NCBI GenBank assembly: GCA_020832085.1
Contig: JAFIFJ010000069.1
Span: 1 to 56,000 of the forward strand
Origin: Gammaproteobacteria bacterium
GTDB taxonomy: Bacteria; Pseudomonadota; Gammaproteobacteria; Pseudomonadales; Azotimanducaceae
Length of the DNA stretch: 56,000 bases
Reading direction: 5' to 3'
The notes under the pieces were generated by a model that did no database searches, had not been told where the DNA came from, and saw only the letters and a list, made by a program, of their open reading frames with translations. Below, piece after piece: positions 17,123 through 26,647 of this stretch (the stretch's first letter is position 1; each line of letters opens with the position of its first letter). A program made the position numbers and the translations under genes.

Positions 17123-17623
17123 GTGGATGCCGAAGGCCGGCAACGCCTGGCTGAACTGCCGCCCGCCGGACTGCTGCGCCGCCTTGGTGCCCTGGTCTAC
17201 GACGGGCTCCTCGTCCTGGCCCTGATCCTCACCACCGCCGGCGTCGCCAATCTTTTTGCGGCCCGGCCGGACATCCCCGACGACGCCGCGAGCGTGTCCC
17301 TGGAAAACATGCAGATCGTCAGCGGCCCGCTGCTCGGCAGTGTCATCGTGATCGTGGTGTTCAGCTTCTTCGCCTACTTCTGGGTGCGCCACGGACGCAC
17401 CCTGGGCATGCAGGCCTGGCGCCTGCGTGTGCAGACCCAGGACGGCTGCAACATCAGTCTGACTCAGGCCCTGATCCGATTCCTCGCCGCCATCCCCTCC
17501 CTGGCCCTGCTGGGCATCGGCTACTTCTGGATGCTGCTGGACCCCAACTTCGCCACCTGGCCGGACCGGCTCTCCAGGACGCGGGTCGTCACCCTGCCGC
17601 CCGACCTGGACGCCCAAAACTAA
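17123..17623 (+). CDS. RDD-family membrane protein
   Basis: 166 residues, start GTG, no clear ribosome binding site, so translation may be coupled to the preceding gene. RRLGALVYDGLLVLALIL has the Arg...Asp pattern of the first RDD helix, with a second helix around residues 68-88 (SVIVIVVFSFFAYFWV). RHGRTLGMQAWRLRVQ is the conserved RDD loop (G-T-x-G-x-x-x-x-x-L-R-V). RFLAAIPSLALLGIGYFW is the last helix. Roles of RDD proteins are mostly unknown; transport has been proposed for some. Very similar small RDD genes lie near pepA-type clusters in other gammaproteobacteria. Confidence 0.82.
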   Translation: MDAEGRQRLAELPPAGLLRRLGALVYDGLLVLALILTTAGVANLFAARPDIPDDAASVSLENMQIVSGPLLGSVIVIVVFSFFAYFWVRHGRTLGMQAWRLRVQTQDGCNISLTQALIRFLAAIPSLALLGIGYFWMLLDPNFATWPDRLSRTRVVTLPPDLDAQN

Positions 17624-17728
17624 GTTCTCCCCGGGCCCTGACGGGGTCCAAAAGGCTTTTTTGCCGTACACTTGCACCCTGCCGGCGCAAGCCGGTCCTC
17701 TTCCTATTCAACTGCGGCTGGAGTACCC

Positions 17729-19216
17729 ATGGACCACGCTCTGAAGGGTGGCAAGCCTGAAAATCTGCGTTGCGACTGCCTCATCCTCCCCGTTGGTCCG
17801 GAACGCAGCCTCGGCACCACCGCCAAGCGGCTGGACGAACTCGCCGGCGGCCAGATCGAGCGTGCGCTCAGCCGTGGCGACCTGGGGCAGGGTGGCGGAC
17901 GCACCTTGCTGCTGGCGGAGCCCCAGGGGCTGCGCACACCCCGCCTGCTGCTGGTGCAGAGCGGCAAGCGCAGTCTGGACGCCGCCGGCTTCCGCAAGCT
18001 CGTCCGCTCTGCCGCCGCTGCCCTCGTCGCCACCGGAGCCCGGGACGGGGTGCTCTGCCTCGACGATGTCAGCGTGACTGATCGCGATCCGTCCTGGTGT
18101 GCCGGCGAAGCCGTCATGGCCGCCCGCGAGGAGACCTACCGCTTTCACGACTATCTGAGCGAGCCAGGGGAGAACCTCAAGGTCGAGCTGGCCCGCTTCG
18201 ATGTCCATCACGGCAGCGCTCCCCGTGCCAGCCTCAATCGTGCCATCAAGGAAGCCGCCGCCATCGCCGACGGTGTGGCCAAGGCCCGCACCCTCGGCAA
18301 CCTGCCCGGCAACGTCTGCCATCCGTCCTATCTGGCTGCCGAGGCACGCAAGCTTGGTCAGGGCGAGAAGCGCATGACGGTGCGGGTGCTGGAAGAGAAG
18401 CAGCTGCAGAATCTCGGTATGGGTGCCTTCCTCTCCGTGACCGCCGGAACCGAGCAACCCGCCAAACTGATCGTCATGGAATACCGCGGCGGCGCCCAGA
18501 AGGCCAAGCCCCTGGTCCTGGTGGGCAAGGGCATCACCTTCGACACCGGCGGCATCAGCATCAAGCCCGGCGCCGGCATGGACGAGATGAAGTTCGACAT
18601 GTGCGGTGCGGCCAGCGTGTTCGGCACCATGCAGGCCGTCCTGGCCATGGCCCTGCCCTTGAACGTGATCGGCCTGGTGGCGGCAGCGGAAAACATGCCC
18701 AGCGGCAGCGCCAGTCGGCCCGGCGACATCGTCAGGACCATGAGCGGCCAGACCGTGGAAATCCTCAACACCGACGCCGAAGGGCGTATGGTGCTGTGTG
18801 ACACCCTGACCTATGCGGAACGCTACAAGCCACAAGCGGTGGTGGACGTTGCCACCCTCACCGGCGCCTGCGTGATCGCCCTCGGCAACCACGCCAGCGG
18901 CCTGTTCAGCAATGACGACACGCTCGCCTCGGAACTGCTGCAGGCCGGCGAGGACAGCGGTGACCGGGCCTGGCGCATGCCCCTTTGGGAGGATTATCAG
19001 CAGCAGTTGCGCAGCAATTTCGCCGACATGGCCAACGTCGGCGGCCGCGAGGCCGGCAGCGTCACCGCGGCCTGCTTCCTGTCACGGTTCACCCGCAGCT
19101 ATCGCTGGGCGCACCTGGACGTGGCCGGTTCCGCATGGCTGAGCGGGGCCAAGAAGGGAGCCACCGGGCGCCCGGTCCGCCTGCTGGTGGAGTGGCTGCG
19201 TTCCCACGTGAACTGA
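17729..19216 (+). CDS. pepA: Leucyl aminopeptidase (M17 family)
   Basis: 495 residues. The ATG at 17729 has GGAG 7 bases upstream; the reading frame further up has no similarity. The M17 signature NTDAEGRM starts at N347. GKGITFDTGGISIKPGAGM contains the metal-binding Lys and Asp, and KFDMCGAASVFG follows as in the family. It forms a hexameric two-metal enzyme that releases N-terminal residues from peptides; some orthologues also bind DNA. It heads the order pepA-holC-unknown-valS, as in Pseudomonas. Confidence 0.95.
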   Translation: MDHALKGGKPENLRCDCLILPVGPERSLGTTAKRLDELAGGQIERALSRGDLGQGGGRTLLLAEPQGLRTPRLLLVQSGKRSLDAAGFRKLVRSAAAALVATGARDGVLCLDDVSVTDRDPSWCAGEAVMAAREETYRFHDYLSEPGENLKVELARFDVHHGSAPRASLNRAIKEAAAIADGVAKARTLGNLPGNVCHPSYLAAEARKLGQGEKRMTVRVLEEKQLQNLGMGAFLSVTAGTEQPAKLIVMEYRGGAQKAKPLVLVGKGITFDTGGISIKPGAGMDEMKFDMCGAASVFGTMQAVLAMALPLNVIGLVAAAENMPSGSASRPGDIVRTMSGQTVEILNTDAEGRMVLCDTLTYAERYKPQAVVDVATLTGACVIALGNHASGLFSNDDTLASELLQAGEDSGDRAWRMPLWEDYQQQLRSNFADMANVGGREAGSVTAACFLSRFTRSYRWAHLDVAGSAWLSGAKKGATGRPVRLLVEWLRSHVN

Positions 19217-19250
19217 GCGCTCCCGACATGATCCAACGACGGAGCCGACC

Positions 19251-19727
19251 ATGACCCGGATCGACTTCTACGTCCTGCCGGAACTGCGCCTGGATGCCCG
19301 CGAGCACTTCGCGGCAAGGCTGGCAGCCAAGGCTTTCCGCCAGGGGCAGCGCAGCCTGATCCAGGTGGCGGATGATGCCAGCGTCGAGCGCTTGTCGACC
19401 CTGCTCTGGGAGCAGCCGCGCAATGCCTTCCTCGGGCATGCACGACTGGGTGCGCCAGGGGTGGATCAGCGTGCTCCGGTGGTGCTTGCGGCCGGCTCCG
19501 AGCTGGCACAGCTCGACCCGGCGTCGCTGCCGGTTCACGACCTGCTGATCAACCTGGAGCTCGAAGTGCCGGCCCGCTTCGCCGCTTTCGATCGGGTGGC
19601 GGAAATCATCTGCCAGGACGAGAAGGTTCGCGATGCCGGGCGGGTGAGTTATCGCTTCTATCGGGAGCGCGGTTATCCATTGCACCATCACGATCTGGCC
19701 CGAAGGCAGGCGTCTGGACCGACATGA
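19251..19727 (+). CDS. holC: DNA polymerase III chi subunit
   Basis: 158 residues, slightly longer than the E. coli protein. It begins MTRIDFYVL and contains SLIQVADDASVERLSTLLW, then FLGHARLG and PVVLAAGSE, a pattern of HolC proteins. Chi binds single-strand binding protein and the psi subunit HolD within the clamp-loader assembly. The position between pepA and valS is the conserved location. It overlaps the next gene by 4 bases (ATGA). A HolD-like gene lies elsewhere in this window at 47404-48210. Confidence 0.9.
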   Translation: MTRIDFYVLPELRLDAREHFAARLAAKAFRQGQRSLIQVADDASVERLSTLLWEQPRNAFLGHARLGAPGVDQRAPVVLAAGSELAQLDPASLPVHDLLINLELEVPARFAAFDRVAEIICQDEKVRDAGRVSYRFYRERGYPLHHHDLARRQASGPT

Positions 19728-20281
19728 GCGACGACGACCGTAAACCGCCGGAGCAGCACAAGCCATCGGAACCCGGGGCACTGCTCGAAGACCTGGAGTC
19801 CATACGGGCTCTGCTGGATGTCGATCGCGAGCTTCTGAAGCGAGCTCCGACGGACGATGACATCCCGATCCTGCGCGAAGTCGTGAGGCCGGCACCAGGG
19901 CCGACGCCGGAAGCAGAGCCTGCTCCCCGTCAGGAGGTGCAGACGGATCTCTTCGATGCCCGTATCTTTGCCGACCGGCTGTTGGATGAAAGCTGGCAGC
20001 AGCAGAGCAATGCCATTCTGGCCTCGGCCCGGCGCACGGCGGATGCCCTGACGGCGAAGCTGGCGCCACAGGCCAGCGCCACCGCCAGGGAGCGCCTGCG
20101 CAGCCGGCTGGCCAACGAACTGCCGCCCCTGCTCGAACAGCTGGTCAGCGAGGCGCTGGATGAACTGCAGGATCGTCTGCTCGGCGCCCTGCGCCACGAA
20201 CTGGCAAGACTGACGGAAGCCGCGCTCACGGAGCCCCCTGAGCATAAGGCACCCAACGACGAGCCCTCCCAGGACGACTGA
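19724..20281 (+). CDS. Conserved hypothetical protein between holC and valS
   Basis: 185 residues, acidic and Pro/Glu-rich at the N-terminus (1-70), then helical with many Ala/Leu/Glu/Arg residues from about 80 to 170 ([21 protein letters not shown]). No membrane segment or catalytic motif. An unnamed gene in the same slot is present in Pseudomonas. [13 protein letters not shown] near the start and LPPLLEQLV may be conserved binding motifs. A replication link is only suggested by the 4-base overlap with holC. Confidence 0.7.
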   Translation: MSDDDRKPPEQHKPSEPGALLEDLESIRALLDVDRELLKRAPTDDDIPILREVVRPAPGPTPEAEPAPRQEVQTDLFDARIFADRLLDESWQQQSNAILASARRTADALTAKLAPQASATARERLRSRLANELPPLLEQLVSEALDELQDRLLGALRHELARLTEAALTEPPEHKAPNDEPSQDD

Positions 20282-20303
20282 CGAACGGAAGTACACCTTG
20301 ACC

Positions 20304-23078
20304 ATGGACAAGACTTACCAACCGCGGGAGATCGAGACCGCCCTCTATCAGCAATGGGAGGCGGCCGGCCACTTCGCGCCCAGCGGCCAGGGTGAGCCCT
20401 ACTGCATCATGATCCCGCCGCCGAATGTCACCGGCAGCCTGCACATGGGACACGCCTTCCAGGACACCCTGATGGATGCGCTGATCCGCTATCAGCGCAT
20501 GCGCGGTCGCAACACCCTCTGGCAGGTGGGTACCGACCATGCCGGTATCGCCACGCAGATGGTCGTCGAGCGCCAGCTGGCCATGGAACAGAGCAGCCGC
20601 ACGGATCTCGGCCGCGATGCCTTCGTCGAGCGCGTCTGGGATTGGAAGCACAGCTCCGGCGGCGAGATCACCCGTCAGCTGCGGCGCATGGGCGCTTCGG
20701 TGGACTGGTCCCGGGAACGCTTCACCATGGACGAAGGCTTCTCCAACGCCGTTCGCGAGGTCTTCGTCAGGCTGTTCGAGGAGGGACTGATCTACCGCGG
20801 CAAGCGGCTGGTGAACTGGGACCCGGAGCTGAAAACCGCCCTCTCCGACCTGGAGGTCCAGAACGACGAAGAGCAGGGTCACCTGTGGCATTTCCGCTAC
20901 CCGCTGGCCGACGGCCGCCGCAGCGCCGATGGCGCCGATCACCTGGTGGTGGCCACCACCCGGCCGGAAACCATGCTCGGCGATACGGCCGTGGCGGTGC
21001 ATCCGGAGGACCCGCGCTTCGCGGACCTCGTCGGTGCCGAGGTGGAACTGCCGCTGACGGGCCGGCGCATCCCGGTGATCGCGGACGACTATGTGGACCC
21101 GGCTTTCGGCAGCGGCTGCGTCAAGATCACTCCGGCCCACGACTTCAACGACTACGCCGTGGGTCAGCGCCACGACCTGCCCCTGATCAACATCTTCGAC
21201 GCCAGCGCCACCCTCAATGACGCGGTTCCCGAAGCCTATCGCGGCCTCGATCGCGTCGTTGCCCGACAGCGGGTGGTGGCCGATCTCGACGCCCAAGGGC
21301 TGCTGGCCAAGGTGGACGACCATAAACTGATGGTCCCCCGCGGTGACCGCAGCGGCACCGTCATCGAGCCCTGGCTGACGGACCAATGGTTCGTGGCCAT
21401 GGAGGAACTGGCCCGCCCTGCCATCGAGGCCGTGGAGCGAGGCGACGTCCGCTTCGTCCCGAAGCAGTACGAGAACACCTACTTCGCCTGGATGCGCGAG
21501 ATTCAGGACTGGTGCATCAGCCGCCAGCTTTGGTGGGGGCACCGCATTCCGGCCTGGTATACCGACGACGGGCGCATCTGCGTCGGTCGGGACGAAGCCG
21601 ATGCCCGCGCCCGGCATGGCCTCGGCGCGGACGTGGCTCTGACCCAGGATCCGGACGTGCTGGAGACCTGGTTCTCCTCGGCCTTGTGGACCTTCGGCAC
21701 CCTGGGCTGGCCGCAGGACACCGAGGCCCTGCGCACCTTCCACCCCACTGACGTGCTGGTGACCGGCCACGACATCATTTTCTTCTGGGTCGCCCGGATG
21801 ATCATGATGACGCTGAAGTTCACCGGCACGGTGCCTTTCCATACCGTCTACATCCACGGCCTGGTGCGCGACGCCGACGGCCAGAAGATGTCCAAATCCA
21901 AGGGCAACGGCCTCGATCCCATCGACCTCATCGACGGCATCGAGCTCGACGCCCTGGTGGCCAAGCGCAGCAGCGGCCTGATGCAGCCCCAGCTGGCCAA
22001 GAAGATCGCCAAGGTCACCCAGCGGGACTTTCCCGACGGCATTCCAGCCTTTGGCACCGACGCCCTGCGCTTCACGTTCTGCGCCCTGGCCTCCACCGGC
22101 CGCGACGTGCGCTTTGACCTCAACCGCATCGAGGGCTACCGCAACTTCTGCAACAAGCTGTGGAATGCCGCCAACTACGTGCGCATGAACACCGAGGACA
22201 CGGATCTCACCGGTCCGCGGGAGCCGTCCGCAGCTGATCGCTGGATCCGTTCCCGCCTGCAGCGGCTGGTGGCCGACGTTCATCTTGCGCTGGACACCTT
22301 CCGCTTCGATCTCATGGCCGGACACCTCTACGACTTCGTCTGGCACGAGTACTGCGACTGGTATCTGGAGTTGACCAAGCCGGTGCTCAAGAGCGGCAGC
22401 CCTGCAGCCCAGACCGCAGCCCGAACCACGCTGCTCGAAGTCCTCGATGAGATCCTGCGTATCGCCCACCCGGTGATCCCCTTCCTGACCGAAGCCCTGT
22501 GGCTCGGGATGCAGCCCCTCACCGGCAGCCGGGGCGCAAGCATCATGCTCGCAGCCTATCCCGAGGCCGATTCCGGCGCCGTCGATGCCGATGCCGAGGC
22601 GGAGGTGGATTGGGTCAAGGGCATCATTCAGGGCGTGCGCAACATCCGTGGCGAGATGAACGTGCCTCCCGGCCGCGCCATACCGCTGCTGTTGGCAGAC
22701 GGCGGGGAAGCCGATCGCAACCGGCTGGCGCGCAATCACGACCTGCTCGTGCAGCTGGCGCGACTGGAGTCCATCACCTACCTGCCCGCCGGCAGCGATG
22801 TGCCGCCGGCAGCCATTCAGCTGGTGGGCGAACTGAGGGTGCTCGTGCCCATGGCCGGCATCATTGATCGCGATGCCGAGCTGGCCCGTCTGGACAAGGA
22901 AATCGAGCGGCGCCGGGACGACATCGAGCGGGTGGAGAAGAAGCTCGCCAACGAGAGCTTCGTCGCCAAGGCGCCCGCCGACGTGGTGGCCAAGGAGTAC
23001 CGCAAGCGCGACGACTCAGCCGCCGCCCTCGATCGTCTGGAGTCCCAGCGCCGAGAGATTGCCGCCCTGCCGGCCTGA
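20304..23078 (+). CDS. valS: Valyl-tRNA synthetase
   Basis: 924 residues from the ATG at 20304 ([11 protein letters not shown] aligns with known starts). A TTG two codons earlier has better spacing to GGAAG and is possible. The class I signatures are HMGH at 47-50 and KMSKS at 528-532. The editing domain lies between about 190 and 330 ([20 protein letters not shown]). The C-terminal coiled coil (from about 850, [22 protein letters not shown]) clamps tRNA. It attaches valine to tRNA-Val and clears mischarged Thr. It converges with the quinone oxidoreductase gene, 5 bases away. Confidence 0.97.
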   Translation: MDKTYQPREIETALYQQWEAAGHFAPSGQGEPYCIMIPPPNVTGSLHMGHAFQDTLMDALIRYQRMRGRNTLWQVGTDHAGIATQMVVERQLAMEQSSRTDLGRDAFVERVWDWKHSSGGEITRQLRRMGASVDWSRERFTMDEGFSNAVREVFVRLFEEGLIYRGKRLVNWDPELKTALSDLEVQNDEEQGHLWHFRYPLADGRRSADGADHLVVATTRPETMLGDTAVAVHPEDPRFADLVGAEVELPLTGRRIPVIADDYVDPAFGSGCVKITPAHDFNDYAVGQRHDLPLINIFDASATLNDAVPEAYRGLDRVVARQRVVADLDAQGLLAKVDDHKLMVPRGDRSGTVIEPWLTDQWFVAMEELARPAIEAVERGDVRFVPKQYENTYFAWMREIQDWCISRQLWWGHRIPAWYTDDGRICVGRDEADARARHGLGADVALTQDPDVLETWFSSALWTFGTLGWPQDTEALRTFHPTDVLVTGHDIIFFWVARMIMMTLKFTGTVPFHTVYIHGLVRDADGQKMSKSKGNGLDPIDLIDGIELDALVAKRSSGLMQPQLAKKIAKVTQRDFPDGIPAFGTDALRFTFCALASTGRDVRFDLNRIEGYRNFCNKLWNAANYVRMNTEDTDLTGPREPSAADRWIRSRLQRLVADVHLALDTFRFDLMAGHLYDFVWHEYCDWYLELTKPVLKSGSPAAQTAARTTLLEVLDEILRIAHPVIPFLTEALWLGMQPLTGSRGASIMLAAYPEADSGAVDADAEAEVDWVKGIIQGVRNIRGEMNVPPGRAIPLLLADGGEADRNRLARNHDLLVQLARLESITYLPAGSDVPPAAIQLVGELRVLVPMAGIIDRDAELARLDKEIERRRDDIERVEKKLANESFVAKAPADVVAKEYRKRDDSAAALDRLESQRREIAALPA

Positions 23079-23083
23079 GGCCG

Positions 23084-24049
23084 TCAGAACGTCAGGACGA
23101 CCTTGCCGAAGGTGTCGTTGCCGGCTATCAGCGCGTGGGCGTCGGCAGCCTGGGTGATCGGGAACTCGGCCTCGATCACCGGCTTGATGCTGCCGTCCGC
23201 GAGCTTCGGCCATACCCGGGCCTCGAGCTGATCCATCACTGCGGATTTGGCCGCCACCGAGCGCGCGCGCAGCGTCGATCCGATCACCCGCAGCCGCTTC
23301 ATCAGCACCAGCCCCAGCTCCAGTTCCGCCTTGGCACCTCCCATCAGGCCGATCAGCAGCAACCGACCCTCCAGCGCCATAGCCCGCAGATTATCGGACA
23401 GGTAGGCCGCGCCCACGGGATCGAGGATGACATCGAAGCCGGCGCCATCGGTCCAGCCTTCGACCTGATCCCGTAAGCTTCCGGCGTGCCGGTCGTGGCC
23501 GCCGGCGGCCCCGAGTTCGATGCAGCGGTCGACCTTGGAGACGGACCCTGCCGTGACCCAGACCGGATTGCCGAAGGCCCGACAGAGTTGTATGCCTGCC
23601 GTGCCGACGCCGCTGGCACCGGCATGGATGAGGACCCGCTCGCCCACTTCCAGACGCGCTTCCATGAACAGATTGAGCCAGGCGGTGGCGTAGACCTCCG
23701 GCAGCGACGCCGCTTCGGCCGCCGACAGGCTGCCGGGAATGCGCCGCGCCTGACCCGCCGGCACCACCACCTGTTCAGCATAGCCGCCGCCGGCCAGCAG
23801 CGCGCAGACCCGGTCACCCGCAGTGAAGCTGCTGACGCCTTCGCCCACGGCCGTCACCTCGCCGGCACACTCCAATCCAAGAATCGGACTCGCACCCGGA
23901 GGCGGCGGGTAGCCGCCAGCGCGCTGCACCAGATCCGCCCGATTCACCGCCGTGGCTTCATTGCGAATCAGGATTTCCCCGGGGCCCGGTGTCGGGTCGG
24001 CCACATCGGCCCAAACCAGTTCACCATCCTGGATGTCGATCGCTTTCAT
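23084..24049 (-). CDS. NAD(P)H:quinone oxidoreductase (zinc-free MDR family, PIG3-like)
   Basis: 321 residues. The N-terminal GroES-like domain has NRADLVQRAGGYPPPPG and ILGLECAGEV. The Rossmann part has LIHAGASGVGTAGIQL, the nucleotide-binding glycine motif A-x-x-G-V-G. The cysteine and histidine ligands for catalytic zinc of alcohol dehydrogenases are absent, as in quinone reductases of the PIG3/TP53I3 group. It probably reduces quinones or enones with NADPH in the cytoplasm. It stands alone on the minus strand upstream of hisF but has its own promoter space of 33 bases only, so it may be read from hisH-hisF. Confidence 0.9.
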   Translation of the reverse strand: MKAIDIQDGELVWADVADPTPGPGEILIRNEATAVNRADLVQRAGGYPPPPGASPILGLECAGEVTAVGEGVSSFTAGDRVCALLAGGGYAEQVVVPAGQARRIPGSLSAAEAASLPEVYATAWLNLFMEARLEVGERVLIHAGASGVGTAGIQLCRAFGNPVWVTAGSVSKVDRCIELGAAGGHDRHAGSLRDQVEGWTDGAGFDVILDPVGAAYLSDNLRAMALEGRLLLIGLMGGAKAELELGLVLMKRLRVIGSTLRARSVAAKSAVMDQLEARVWPKLADGSIKPVIEAEFPITQAADAHALIAGNDTFGKVVLTF

Positions 24050-24082
24050 GGCGCGCCTCGCTTTCCAAATCGTGCGCGCATG

Positions 24083-24862
24083 CTACCAGCGCATGCGCAT
24101 CTTCACGCCCTGCTCGTGCAGGTAGCGCTTCAAGCCAGAGCAGGTGTAGTCCCCGAAGTGCACCATGGACGCCACCAGCGCCGCATCGGCATGGCCTTCG
24201 GTCAATACCTGCTGCAGGTGCGCAGGTTTGCCCGCACCGCCGGAGGCAATGACAGGAATGCGCACCGCATCGGAGATCATGCGCGTCAGGGTGAGTTCAT
24301 AGCCCTCCCGGGTACCGTCGGCGTCGATGGAGTTCACCACCAGTTCGCCCGCTCCCAGCGCCTCGCCGCGCTGCGCCCAGGCCAGGGCATCCACACCCAT
24401 GCGCCTGCGGCCGCCGTTGATGACGATCTCGTAGCCACTCGGCGTGGCATCACTGACCGGAACCCGCAGGATGTCCATGGACAGCACCACGTTCTGGGCG
24501 CCGATGGCGTGGGCACATTCGCTGATCAGTTCCGGCCGCTGCACGGCGGCGGAATTGACGTTGATCTTCTCCGCCCCCGCCAGCCGCAGGTCGGTGGCAT
24601 CCGCCACCGTGCGCACACCGCCGCCCACGGACAGCGGTATAAACACCTCTGCCGCTACCGCCTCGACGAAGTCGAGCATGATGCGTCGCTTGTCGCTGGA
24701 CGCCGTGATGTCATAGAAGACCAGTTCATCGAGGCCGTCCTCGTAGTACTCCCGGGCCTTCTCCACCGGATCGCCGATGTCCTTCGTGTCGACGAACTTC
24801 ACGCTTTTGGCGAGCTTGCCGTCGCGCACGTCGAGACAGGCGATGAGCCGTTTGCTGAGCAT
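24083..24862 (-). CDS. hisF: Imidazole glycerol phosphate synthase, cyclase subunit HisF
   Basis: 259 residues with the HisF barrel: [11 protein letters not shown] (catalytic Asp near residue 11), [37 protein letters not shown] (second catalytic Asp) and [10 protein letters not shown]. The GGGVRT and NVNSAAV motifs differ from the AGGIKS and SINSPAL of enterobacterial HisF and look more like those of other phyla. HisF cyclises PRFAR with ammonia from HisH to IGP and AICAR. It overlaps hisH by 1 base. hisB, hisA and hisI are not adjacent. A paralogue serving another pathway is possible but less likely. Confidence 0.93.
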   Translation of the reverse strand: MLSKRLIACLDVRDGKLAKSVKFVDTKDIGDPVEKAREYYEDGLDELVFYDITASSDKRRIMLDFVEAVAAEVFIPLSVGGGVRTVADATDLRLAGAEKINVNSAAVQRPELISECAHAIGAQNVVLSMDILRVPVSDATPSGYEIVINGGRRRMGVDALAWAQRGEALGAGELVVNSIDADGTREGYELTLTRMISDAVRIPVIASGGAGKPAHLQQVLTEGHADAALVASMVHFGDYTCSGLKRYLHEQGVKMRMRW

Positions 24863-25530
24863 CAGCTCTTCCCTCCTGCCTCGAATCGACCATCCCAGGC
24901 AGCGAAGCGGGCAATCAGATCGAGTCCGACCCGGCCACTCTTCTCAGTGTGAAACTGCACACCCACATAGTTGCCCACACCCAGCGCGCAACAGAACTCG
25001 CGCTCGTAGTCGGAGACGGCCAGCACCGCCTCCCGGGTCGCCGGATCCGGGTAGTAGCCATGGACGAAATAGAATTCGTCGCCCGCTTCGATGCCTGCGA
25101 GGACGGGGTGGGCGCGCACGACCCGCACTTCGTTCCAGCCCATGTGGGGAACCTTCAAGCGCGGATCATCCAGCGCGAAACGGCGCACCCGGCCATCGAT
25201 CAGGCCGAGGCAGGGCGTATCACCCTCTTCCGAGTGGGTCAGGGAGATCTGCAGCCCCAGACAGATGCCGAGGATGGGCGTCCCTGCGGCGATCGCATGC
25301 TGCAGAGCCTCGGCCTGCCCACTGCGATGCAGCGTCGCCATGGCGCTGGCAGCCTGACCCACCCCCGGGAAGATCACCCGGTCGGCATGGGCCAGCGCCG
25401 CCGGGTCGGCGGAGATGACGGCGTCGAGACCCACTTCGCTGCAGGCCCGCTGGACGCTGCGCAGATTGCCAGCGTCATAGTCCACGATCAGGGTGCGACC
25501 CAAGCGCCACCTCGTAGCCGAATGTGACAT
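24862..25530 (-). CDS. hisH: Imidazole glycerol phosphate synthase, glutaminase subunit HisH
   Basis: 222 residues of the class I glutamine amidotransferase type. The nucleophile is Cys90 in GICLGLQ. The His/Glu pair is in VQFHTEKSG (H194, E196). [14 protein letters not shown] is the usual N-terminal strand. It supplies ammonia to HisF for histidine biosynthesis. It overlaps hisF by one base, so synthesis of the pair should be equal. No ribosome binding site is obvious before the ATG, and the first 10 residues are atypical, so the start is uncertain. A 15-base palindrome lies 12 bases upstream, shared with the divergent hemH. Confidence 0.93.
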   Translation of the reverse strand: MSHSATRWRLGRTLIVDYDAGNLRSVQRACSEVGLDAVISADPAALAHADRVIFPGVGQAASAMATLHRSGQAEALQHAIAAGTPILGICLGLQISLTHSEEGDTPCLGLIDGRVRRFALDDPRLKVPHMGWNEVRVVRAHPVLAGIEAGDEFYFVHGYYPDPATREAVLAVSDYEREFCCALGVGNYVGVQFHTEKSGRVGLDLIARFAAWDGRFEAGGKS

Positions 25531-25541
25531 TGCGGAAGGAC

Positions 25542-25556
25542 GCGGATACTATCCGC
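25542..25556. promoter_or_regulatory. Palindrome between hisH and hemH
   Basis: GCGGATA (25542-25548), one base, then TATCCGC (25550-25556): a perfect 7-base inverted repeat. It sits in the 63-base gap between the divergent hisH and hemH starts and can serve as an operator for either. No regulator is adjacent. Confidence 0.4.
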
Positions 25557-25593
25557 AACCCTCACGGGTGTCATCCACAGGAACCCATCAGTC

Positions 25594-26631
25594 ATGCCGG
25601 AACGCGCGGCAATGCTCGTCAATCTCGGCTCACCGGACTCCCCGTCCGTGGCCGACGTGCGACGTTATCTCAATCAGTTCCTGATGGATCCCCGGGTCAT
25701 CGATGTGCCCTGGATCCTGCGCCGCCTGATCGTCTCCGCTTTCATTCTGCCGAAGCGCCCGATATCCACCAGCGAGGCCTACAGCAGCATCTGGATGGAC
25801 GCGGGCTCGCCCCTGAAGGTCTACACCCGGGAACTGGCGGAGAAGCTCGAACCCACCCTCGGCGAGCCCGTGCGCTGGGCCATGCGCTATGGCAATCCGT
25901 CCATCGAGGATGAGCTGGTGGCGCTGGCGGAACAGGGCGTACGCCATGTGCGCTTCCTGCCCCTGTATCCCCATTACGCCATGTCCACCACCGAGACCTC
26001 CCTGGTGGAGGCCCAGCGCGTGATCACCGCCCGCAAGCTGGACCTGACCCTGGAGCCGCTGCCCAATTTCCACGACCACCCGGCCTACATCGCCGAACTG
26101 GCAGCGCTGACCCGGGAGCACCTGGCCGACGACGACCACCTGCTGTTCAGCTATCACGGCCTGCCGGAATACCATCTTCGCAAGACCGATCCCACCCGCA
26201 GTCACTGCCTGACGCGAGCGAACTGCTGTCAGGTGGCCTCGCCGGCCCATGCCTTCTGCTACAAGCATCAGGTCCTGGTGACGGCCGATCTGGTGGCGCA
26301 AAGCCTCGGCCTGCCCCGGGAGCGCTGGGAAGTGGCCTTCCAGTCCCGGCTCGGCCGCGCCAAGTGGATCGAACCCTACACCGATCAGGTCCTGGAAGCC
26401 CTGCCCGCCCGGGGCATCACGAAACTGGCCGTGATCTGCCCGGCCTTCGTGGCAGACAACCTCGAGACCCTCGAGGAGATCGGCATGCAGGGCCGGGAGA
26501 CCTTCCTGAAGGCCGGTGGCGAGCGCTTCACCCTGATCCCCTGTCTCAATGCCCGGCCGGGCTGGATCGACGCCCTTGCCGACATGCTGCGCGAAGGGGC
26601 CACGCTGCCCAGGGTCGTCAACGCGTCGTGA
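25594..26631 (+). CDS. hemH: Ferrochelatase, likely [2Fe-2S] type
   Basis: 345 residues. NLGSPDSP opens the protein. SYHGLPEYHLRKTDP carries the catalytic His of the SxHGLP motif, and CPAFVADNLETLEEI is a conserved late motif. It inserts Fe2+ into protoporphyrin IX, the last step of haem synthesis, at the membrane. An internal insert has four Cys (C205, C211, C212, C222). Ferrochelatases with a [2Fe-2S] cluster held by four internal cysteines are a known bacterial class, so a cluster is likely here. CAGGAACC before the ATG helps fix the start. It is followed closely by the esterase gene. Confidence 0.94.
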   Translation: MPERAAMLVNLGSPDSPSVADVRRYLNQFLMDPRVIDVPWILRRLIVSAFILPKRPISTSEAYSSIWMDAGSPLKVYTRELAEKLEPTLGEPVRWAMRYGNPSIEDELVALAEQGVRHVRFLPLYPHYAMSTTETSLVEAQRVITARKLDLTLEPLPNFHDHPAYIAELAALTREHLADDDHLLFSYHGLPEYHLRKTDPTRSHCLTRANCCQVASPAHAFCYKHQVLVTADLVAQSLGLPRERWEVAFQSRLGRAKWIEPYTDQVLEALPARGITKLAVICPAFVADNLETLEEIGMQGRETFLKAGGERFTLIPCLNARPGWIDALADMLREGATLPRVVNAS

Positions 26632-26647
26632 ACGCGGCCTGACGGCA

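Noticed and set aside
17629..17665. Possible intrinsic terminator before pepA
   Set aside because: CCCC and GGGG can pair and a T-run of six follows, but the T-run is about 10 bases from the stem, so the evidence is weak.
20226..22739. Open reading frame of 837 codons on the minus strand over valS
   Set aside because: Antisense to valS with intact signature motifs. No similarity to any protein that I can see.
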